Part shown: positions 1 through 5,018 of the stretch, piece after piece
Position numbering within the stretch: position 1 is the stretch's first letter
Layout of the letters: the number at the start of each line of letters is the position of its first letter
Assembly: GCA_019309685.1 (NCBI GenBank)
Contig: JAFDFT010000228.1
Coordinates: forward strand, 1 to 5,018
Reading direction: 5' to 3'
DNA: 5,018 bases
From: Deltaproteobacteria bacterium
Lineage (GTDB): Bacteria; Desulfobacterota; Desulfobacteria; Desulfobacterales; JAABPS01
Notes under the pieces: generated by a model
What the model was told of the DNA's origin: nothing
Databases searched by the model: none
The model's input: the letters and a program-made list of their open reading frames with translations, nothing else
Program-made: the position numbers and the translations under genes

Positions 1-1206
1 GGCATTGAGCAGAAAACATGGGACGTGTCATCTTCGCTTTCTAAAATGTTTTCTACCGGCACCACTATTTCCGCGGGTATTGGTCACCTCCGAACAGAAA
101 TTGACTGGCCCCCCCAATCTGCATATTACTCTCCGTCGGTATTTGTCAGTCTTCAGCAGGAATTGTTTAAAAATTCATTTGGCTATATTGACCGCAGATA
201 TTTAAAGATTAACAAAAACATGGCGCAGATGAATCGGGAATATCTGCTCTTTCAATTGTCCGGCCTTGTCATTGAAGCTGTTCTTGATTATTGGACCGTC
301 ATTATCAATATGTCCGCGCTTGACAACGCGGAGTTACAGCTAAAAGAAACCATACAACTCCGTTCTATTATGGCCGAAAATGTTAAACTCGGCATTTCCG
401 AAGAATTTGAATTGAACTATTACAATACATTGGTAGCACTTTCTGAGTCCAAAACAATGAATGCAAGACAGCAATTTTCGGATTCATTAAAAAAACTTCT
501 CCGCACGTTAAATATCGAAGAAGTTGAACTCACCGGTACGGTTGTACTCTCGGATAAATTCCCAAACATAGATAACGCGCAAGCCATGACGTATGCTTAT
601 GAAAACAGAGCAGATTATAATAACGCTATTTTAAACTTTCAAAACGCGAAAATGAATCTTCAAATTTATAAAAATGAAGGGCTTCCTTCTCTGACAGCGC
701 AAGTCAACGCCTCATCCTCAGCACAGAGAGAAAACTCAAATGACGCGTACTCCGATATTTCATCAACAAAATATACTGAATGGGAGGCCAGGTTGACCCT
801 TACCTATCCGCTCAATGATACGGCTCAGAAAACAAACAAAAGAGATGCCAAGTATCAACTGGAGCAGGCAAAACTTCAGGTGGAAAAATATAAAAGACTT
901 GTTAAAGATGACGTTTCAACAAGCATTGAGCATATAAATACTTTTTTTAATCTTTATCAAAAAACAAATGAAGCAAGATACCAGTCTGAAATATATTATC
1001 GAAAACTAAGGAACAATCTTAAAAAAGGGAGATTTACTTCTGCTGTCGTTAAAAATGGTTTAGACACCATGATTGAAAGCCGGCATGCTGAGCTTGAAGC
1101 CCTGGTTCATTATAATATTACGCTTCTTAAGTTTCATCTGGCCCAAAACGCCTTATTTGATCAGTACAGCATTGATGTAGATAAATATCTTCCCAGGGAA
1201 AAATAA
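1..1206 (+). CDS. TolC-family outer-membrane efflux channel, 5'-truncated by window edge
   Basis: This is the outer-membrane factor of a tripartite efflux pump: a trimeric beta-barrel with a long periplasmic alpha-helical tunnel. The frame is open from base 1 to the TAA at 1204-1206 (401 codons seen), so the GTG at 25 is an internal codon, not a convincing start. The signal peptide and an estimated 50-100 N-terminal residues lie upstream. Two OEP-type repeats are visible, numbered from base 1. The first has a FSTGTT strand motif (17-22), strand-like residues 45-52 leading into QQELFKN, and long helices at about 62-171. The second starts with ENRADYNNAILNFQNAKMNL (201-220) and GLPSLTAQV (227-235), followed by the strand WEARLTLTYPL (261-271) and helices at 280-386. 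Charged helices rich in Ala, Leu, Lys and Glu fit the tunnel. The RND permease follows after 16 bases, so the two are almost certainly one operon. Family assignment is firm; substrate is unknown. Confidence 0.9.
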   Translation, partial: GIEQKTWDVSSSLSKMFSTGTTISAGIGHLRTEIDWPPQSAYYSPSVFVSLQQELFKNSFGYIDRRYLKINKNMAQMNREYLLFQLSGLVIEAVLDYWTVIINMSALDNAELQLKETIQLRSIMAENVKLGISEEFELNYYNTLVALSESKTMNARQQFSDSLKKLLRTLNIEEVELTGTVVLSDKFPNIDNAQAMTYAYENRADYNNAILNFQNAKMNLQIYKNEGLPSLTAQVNASSSAQRENSNDAYSDISSTKYTEWEARLTLTYPLNDTAQKTNKRDAKYQLEQAKLQVEKYKRLVKDDVSTSIEHINTFFNLYQKTNEARYQSEIYYRKLRNNLKKGRFTSAVVKNGLDTMIESRHAELEALVHYNITLLKFHLAQNALFDQYSIDVDKYLPREK

Positions 1207-1211
1207 AATTT

Positions 1212-1216
1212 AGGAG
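1212..1216 (+). promoter_or_regulatory. Ribosome binding site (AGGAG) of the RND permease gene
   Basis: AGGAG ends six bases before the GTG at 1223. An in-frame TAG at 1211-1213 excludes any earlier start, and no better-placed ATG follows before the first membrane segment. The site therefore fixes GTG as the start codon. It lies in the 16-base gap after the channel gene, which has no room for a separate promoter. Confidence 0.8.
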
Positions 1217-1222
1217 AAGTCC

Positions 1223-4200
1223 GTGTCAAAAATTATAAAATTTTTAATTGAGCAGAAACTTTTGATTAATCTAATGGTTTTTTTAATTCTTCTTTCCGGA
1301 TATTTTATGGCCACATCGACTAACAGGGAAGCCTATCCGGAAGTTAATTTTGATATGGTATCAATAAAAACACTCTACCCAGGTGGATCGCCAGACGAAC
1401 TCGAACAACTTGTATCGATTCCTATTGAAAAAAAGCTTCGCGAAGTGGATGGTATCGATAAAGTAAGAGCTTACAACATCGAAAATGTATCTGTTGTCGT
1501 TATATATATTGAAGACAATGCCAGGGATAAAAAGCAGGTTGTTCAAGACATAAAAGACGCTGTGGACATGGTCGACAACCTTCCGGAAAAGGCGGAAACA
1601 CCCCTTGTCGAAGAAATTAAAATTGACAAAACAATGGCCATTGACATCGCCCTATTTGGAAAAATACCTGGCGTCCCTTACCGTGAAATACGGGAAGCCG
1701 CTGACGCGATGGAAGATTTTTTGTATGAAATTGACGGCGTGGCAGAAGTGGAAGATTTTGGCTATTACGATAAAGAATTCCTTGTAGAAGTAAATCCTCA
1801 GTCTCAAGGAAAATACAGAATCGGTTTGAACACCATTATAAACACCTTAAAAAACAGAAACCTTGATCTCCCCGGCGGCGCACTTCGCATAAATGATAAT
1901 GAATATATTCTCCGAACAAAAGGTCAATATCAAAATACAGATGAAATAAAAAATACCGTTATTATGGCAAATGACGCGGGTTTTATTACACGGATAAAGG
2001 ATGTAGCCCGGGTTTTGGATACTTTTGAAGAACCCGATGTGTTTGAGCGATTCAATGGCCACAAGGGTGTCATTTTGAGGGTTTGGAAAAAACGAAGCGC
2101 GGATGAAATTGTTCTCGTTGACAGGATTAAAAATGAATTGGCCGATTATAAAATTACGAATTCTGAAAATGTTATGATAAAAACCTTTAACGACACCAGT
2201 CGTTATACAAGAGATCGGCTTTCCTCTGTTCAAACCAATGCCATTACCGGGTTTTTACTTCTTGCATTTATTCTTCTGCTTCTCCTTGGTCCCAGGATTT
2301 CTGCGATTGTCACATGTAGTATCCCTATTGCGTTTATGGCCGCCTTTTTTGCCATGAAAATTGGAGATATCACATTCAATGTAATCAGTCTTTTCGGTAT
2401 GATCATGGTTCTTGGCATGATCGTAGATTTTGGTATCGTTGTTGCGGAAAATAGCCATCGATATATGCAAATGGGTATGCCCAAAACAAACGCTATCGAA
2501 AAAGGAGTTGTTGAAGTCTTCTGGCCCGTTACCATAACCCTTCTCTGTATCTGTGCAGCATTTGCCCCCTTGTTGATGATCAGCGGAATTGTAGGTAAAT
2601 TTATCAAAGGAATACCGATTGTTTTAATGATGTGTCTGTGTGCTTCATGGTTTATCGCTATGTTTATTATGCCAACGTATCTCAATATATTTTCTAAAGA
2701 AAATTCCGGCAATAAAATTACCGGCGGCGGCAGCGGTGAAAATCAATATTTCGAAAAAGGCCGGTTTGGAAGCGTTCAAAGAAAATATCAAAAATTTCTC
2801 ATTAAATCACTTCGGCATCGATACCTGACCCTTGGTTTTCTGATTGTTCTTCTTTTCCTTGCATTATTTCTGGCAAAGTTTATTGGGTTTGTATTTATTC
2901 CCGGCGGCGGCGCCGAAGAACTTCAGATAAAATTAAAATTCCCTCAAGGAACTAACCTTCAGGCCAATCTCAGAGAAGTAAAAAAGATGGAAAAAATTAT
3001 TCTCAAACTTCCTGAAATAGAGTTGAGTGCCTTGCACTGCACTGTCGGTTCAGAAACATCCAGCGCGCTGGATCCCAAACCAGGTGAAGGTACGCACAAA
3101 TCTACTATTATGATCTATCTAACGCCCGAAGATAACCGTGAAAGAATCGCGCCTCAAATCCTTGTGCAGTTAAGAAGTGACATTTTATCTGCTCAAAAAG
3201 CTGGAAGTTTGTCCGGCCTGATAAAATTTGAATTTATGGAAAGAAAAAAAGGACCGCCTATCGGAAAGCCGGTGAATGTTGAAATCAGAGGCAATGATTT
3301 TGACAACTTAAAGAAAATTTCGATTGAATATATGGATTATTTAAAAACCATCAAGGGTGTAACAGATATTGCATTTGATCTTGAGGAGGGTAAGGAAGAA
3401 TACCGCTATATGCCTGATGAAGTCATGGCCGCCCGCACAGATGTTTCTGTTATGGATATCGCGCTAGCGTTAAACGCGTCTTTTGAAGGCGCCATTGCCA
3501 CCAGTGTCAGACAGGGAAAGGAGGACATTGATATTCGGGTCCGCTTTCCGGAAGACGCCCGCATGAATAAGCAAAGTCTGAACGATGTTATGATCTCAAA
3601 TGGATCCGGAGGACTTATTCCGTTAGGCAGGGTGACACATGTGGATAAACAGCCGGGCTATACACAAATTAACCGACTAAATTTTAAACGTATTGTGCAA
3701 GTACAAGCGGAAGTGGACACGGATGTGATTACATCCCTTGAAGTCAACCGGATGCTTGCCAAAAGGTTTATAAATATCGAAAACAACTATAATGGATATT
3801 CCATTTCCTATGGCGGTGAACAAGAAGAAACAGGAAAACGGATGGGAGAGATGGGCGTTCTTTTCCTATTCGCAATCCTTGTTATCTACATTATCCTGGC
3901 TGTATATTTCAATTCGCTGATCATTCCTGTTGTGGTAATGAGCGCAATCCCATTTTCTTTGGTGGGTGTTATGCTTGCACTTTGGACACACGGACAGCCG
4001 CTTTCATTTATGAGCACATTGGGACTTTTTAGTTTGGCCGGGGTCATTGTCAGCAATACGCTGGTGCTTGTTCAATTTATTAATTATATGAGAAATGAAC
4101 AGCTGCCATTAAAAGACGCACTTGTCAAAGCGGGTGTGCTGCGCCTGCGACCGGTAATACTGACTTCAGGCACAACGGTACTGGGATTGTTCCCCACCAT

Positions 4201-4399
4201 ATACGGTCTTGCAGGAAAAGACTATTTTGTGGCGCCATTGGCCTTGTCGTTTGGTTATGGTTTGATTTTCGCGACCTTCATTACGCTGGTACTTGTTCCG
4301 TGCTTCTACCACATTGCGGAAGATGTAAAAAGCGCTACATCAAAACTGCTGGCTAAAGCGGGTATTCAAATGGGAAGTACTATTTATGTAGCACGTTAA
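1223..4399 (+). CDS. RND-family efflux permease (AcrB/MexB-like, HAE-type)
   Basis: Inner-membrane, proton-driven exporter of 1058 aa, the full length for the ACR_tran family (about 1030-1060). TM1 lies near residues 11-31. The first periplasmic pore/docking loop follows, with the family motif YPGGSPDELEQLV (52-64). TM2-TM6 span about 338-488, TM7 about 534-556. The second periplasmic loop (about 558-873) contains GPPIGKPVNVEIRG (677-690) and the GGLIPLGRV strand (796-804). TM8-TM12 span about 874-1028. Counterparts of the AcrB proton-relay residues are Asp402 (D407), Arg974 (R971) and Thr981 (T978), but D408 is Phe403 and K940 is Ser944. A Gly-rich stretch (501-505) sits in the cytoplasmic TM6-TM7 linker. 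The start is GTG with AGGAG upstream. It is preceded by its likely outer-membrane partner; no adaptor gene is in the window. The TM4/TM10 pattern does not point to a heavy-metal (CusA) type, and the long repeat-free loops argue against SecDF. The substrate cannot be read from sequence. Confidence 0.95.
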   Translation: MSKIIKFLIEQKLLINLMVFLILLSGYFMATSTNREAYPEVNFDMVSIKTLYPGGSPDELEQLVSIPIEKKLREVDGIDKVRAYNIENVSVVVIYIEDNARDKKQVVQDIKDAVDMVDNLPEKAETPLVEEIKIDKTMAIDIALFGKIPGVPYREIREAADAMEDFLYEIDGVAEVEDFGYYDKEFLVEVNPQSQGKYRIGLNTIINTLKNRNLDLPGGALRINDNEYILRTKGQYQNTDEIKNTVIMANDAGFITRIKDVARVLDTFEEPDVFERFNGHKGVILRVWKKRSADEIVLVDRIKNELADYKITNSENVMIKTFNDTSRYTRDRLSSVQTNAITGFLLLAFILLLLLGPRISAIVTCSIPIAFMAAFFAMKIGDITFNVISLFGMIMVLGMIVDFGIVVAENSHRYMQMGMPKTNAIEKGVVEVFWPVTITLLCICAAFAPLLMISGIVGKFIKGIPIVLMMCLCASWFIAMFIMPTYLNIFSKENSGNKITGGGSGENQYFEKGRFGSVQRKYQKFLIKSLRHRYLTLGFLIVLLFLALFLAKFIGFVFIPGGGAEELQIKLKFPQGTNLQANLREVKKMEKIILKLPEIELSALHCTVGSETSSALDPKPGEGTHKSTIMIYLTPEDNRERIAPQILVQLRSDILSAQKAGSLSGLIKFEFMERKKGPPIGKPVNVEIRGNDFDNLKKISIEYMDYLKTIKGVTDIAFDLEEGKEEYRYMPDEVMAARTDVSVMDIALALNASFEGAIATSVRQGKEDIDIRVRFPEDARMNKQSLNDVMISNGSGGLIPLGRVTHVDKQPGYTQINRLNFKRIVQVQAEVDTDVITSLEVNRMLAKRFINIENNYNGYSISYGGEQEETGKRMGEMGVLFLFAILVIYIILAVYFNSLIIPVVVMSAIPFSLVGVMLALWTHGQPLSFMSTLGLFSLAGVIVSNTLVLVQFINYMRNEQLPLKDALVKAGVLRLRPVILTSGTTVLGLFPTIYGLAGKDYFVAPLALSFGYGLIFATFITLVLVPCFYHIAEDVKSATSKLLAKAGIQMGSTIYVAR

Positions 4400-4429
4400 G
4401 CTGTCAAAGCTGAAATAAAAGGAAAAAAT

Positions 4430-4798
4430 ATGATCATTGATCACATTGGATTAGGAGTTTCAGATTCTGAAAAAAGCAAAGCATTCTATATAAAATGTTT
4501 AGAACCCTTGGGGATTAAACTCATTAGGGAAGAAGGCAATACCGTAGGATTTGGTAAAAACAATACAACTCTATTTTGGTTTGGGCCCAGTAATGAACCA
4601 GCCATGCGAGTGCATATTGCATTTGCTGCCGAGAGCCGTGCCCAAGTGGATGAATTTTATAAAGCAGCGATAGCAGCCGGTGGAAAAGATAATGGCCCTC
4701 CCGGAATAAGGGAGGTTTATCATCCAAATTACTATGGAGCGTTTGTTTTTGACCCTGACGGCAATAACATTGAAGCAGTTTGCCATAAACCAGAATAA
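4430..4798 (+). CDS. VOC-family protein (glyoxalase/bleomycin-resistance/dioxygenase fold), small single-domain
   Basis: Cytoplasmic protein of 122 aa, the usual size for a single-domain VOC protein with two beta-alpha-beta-beta-beta modules that normally dimerises. The N-terminal DHIGLGVSDSEKSKAFY (4-20) is the classic first strand and helix. VHIAFAAES (61-69) opens the second module, and GAFVFDPDGNNIEAVCH (103-119) is the typical closing hairpin. His5, His62 and Glu115 sit where VOC enzymes hold their divalent metal, so it is probably a metal-binding enzyme and not only a binding protein. VOC members include lactoylglutathione lyases, extradiol dioxygenases, epimerases and drug-binding or drug-modifying resistance proteins; nothing here selects among them. 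ATG is the first start codon after the pump's stop, with AAAAGGA (4417-4423) six bases upstream. The 30-base gap contains no terminator, so it is likely the last gene of the efflux operon. There is no signal peptide. Confidence 0.88.
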   Translation: MIIDHIGLGVSDSEKSKAFYIKCLEPLGIKLIREEGNTVGFGKNNTTLFWFGPSNEPAMRVHIAFAAESRAQVDEFYKAAIAAGGKDNGPPGIREVYHPNYYGAFVFDPDGNNIEAVCHKPE

Positions 4799-4876
4799 AG
4801 TAAAATTACATCATCTCATATACCATCTATTTAGATTAACATATGCATTGACCGGAGTTTAATCATGCCTGGAGTT

Positions 4877-4963
4877 ATAAGAGTGGTATTGTGGTCAAAC
4901 ATTGAATCTTGAACAAACTGCTTTTTAAATTCACATTTCAAGGTTTGACCCCACCTCTTTTAT
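4877..4963. repeat. Imperfect inverted repeat with GGTCAAAC/GTTTGACC arms (REP-like or MITE-like element)
   Basis: The left arm 4891-4913 begins GTGGTCAAAC. The right arm 4930-4954 ends GTTTGACCCCAC. Aligned as reverse complements they match at about 19 of 23 positions, with one 2-base gap, around a 16-base loop (4914-4929). Outer arms ATAAGAG (4877-4883) and CTCTTTTAT (4955-4963) extend the symmetry, with a few unpaired bases on the left. The stem is not GC-rich and has no clean T-run directly after it, so it does not look like a standard intrinsic terminator, although it could still fold in the transcript and mark the operon end. GGGGTCAAACCTTGAAA-type palindromes are, to my recollection, dispersed in sulfate-reducer genomes and often lie near REP-associated tyrosine transposase genes. 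That link is inference. Confidence 0.6.
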
Positions 4964-5018
4964 GTTTTTATGTGCGCCCCCTCCTTTTTCTTGGGCAACA
5001 AATTCTCTTCCAAAAAGC
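4931..5018 (-). CDS. Possible 3' end of a convergent gene, cut by the window edge (tentative)
   Basis: On the minus strand one frame stays open from 5017 to a TGA at 4931-4933. It gives 28 residues beginning LFGREFVAQEKGGGAHKN and ending GSNLEM. The composition is plausible for protein, but 28 open codons can easily arise by chance. The last codons run through the right arm of the inverted repeat, as happens when a repeat has landed at the end of a gene or belongs to a mobile unit. An opposite-strand frame (from ATG 4962) is also open to the edge, so direction is not settled. I recognise no family. A partial transposase of the REP-associated type would fit the neighbouring repeat, but nothing in the residues proves it. 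Confidence 0.2.
   Translation of the reverse strand, partial: LFGREFVAQEKGGGAHKNIKEVGSNLEM

Noticed and set aside
25..27. GTG as start codon of the channel gene
   Set aside because: The frame is open to base 1 and residues before it look like ordinary channel sequence. No ribosome binding site precedes it and no signal peptide follows it. The gene is cut by the window edge.
1847..2233. Minus-strand open frame of 128 codons within the pump gene
   Set aside because: It is antisense to the first periplasmic loop of the pump and has no recognisable domain.
2230..2712. Minus-strand open frame of 160 codons within the pump gene
   Set aside because: It lies wholly antisense to the TM2-TM6 coding region of a well-conserved RND protein. 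Hydrophobic codons read in reverse give long open shadows, and no family is recognisable.
2723..2737. Gly-rich GGGSG stretch as a sign of a gene fusion or artificial linker
   Set aside because: It falls in the cytoplasmic TM6-TM7 linker, which is variable in length and composition in RND pumps. Natural flanking sequence continues the family pattern on both sides.
4400..4429. Possible terminator or regulatory hairpin between pump and VOC genes (AGCT ... AGCT)
   Set aside because: Only a four-base pairing is available, with no T-run. It is too weak to call.
4848..4881. Possible promoter TTGACC ... TATAAG after the VOC gene
   Set aside because: The spacer is 22 bases, well beyond the usual 16-18, and there is no clear gene downstream to serve.
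4962..5018. Plus-strand open frame from ATG 4962 to the edge (19 codons)
   Set aside because: It has no ribosome binding site and is short and proline/serine-biased, as expected of an antisense shadow or non-coding DNA. It was kept only as an argument against certainty for the minus-strand frame.

Overview
The window looks like a chromosomal stretch of a moderately AT-rich Gram-negative bacterium. An outer-membrane efflux protein together with an RND pump requires a double membrane. The style of the proteins and the GGTCAAAC/GTTTGACC repeat in the right flank remind me of Desulfobacterota (former Deltaproteobacteria). That taxonomic guess rests on recall only, and no marker gene is present to test it.

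Layout: three genes run left to right in a tight cluster. (1) Positions 1-1206 hold the 3' portion of a TolC-family outer-membrane channel gene that starts before the window. (2) After 16 bases comes a complete RND efflux permease of 1058 aa (1223-4399), with a GTG start behind a clear AGGAG ribosome binding site. (3) After 30 bases without a terminator comes a complete 122-aa VOC (glyoxalase/bleomycin-resistance fold) protein (4430-4798). The last 220 bases (4799-5018) hold no confident gene. They carry an imperfect inverted repeat of about 87 bp (4877-4963) and perhaps the last codons of a convergent gene on the minus strand.

How the genes work together: the RND permease would use proton-motive force to capture substrate from the periplasm or inner membrane and pass it to the TolC-like channel. 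The third part of such a pump, the periplasmic adaptor (membrane fusion protein), is not in the window and probably lies upstream of the channel gene. The VOC protein is probably co-transcribed; whether it acts on the pump's substrate is unknown.

Most of the window is ordinary efflux-operon sequence, and I found no convincing new system. The points that deserve a second look are the pump's altered proton-relay residues (Asp402-Phe403 in TM4 and Ser944 in TM10, where AcrB has Asp-Asp and Lys) and the inverted repeat at the right end.
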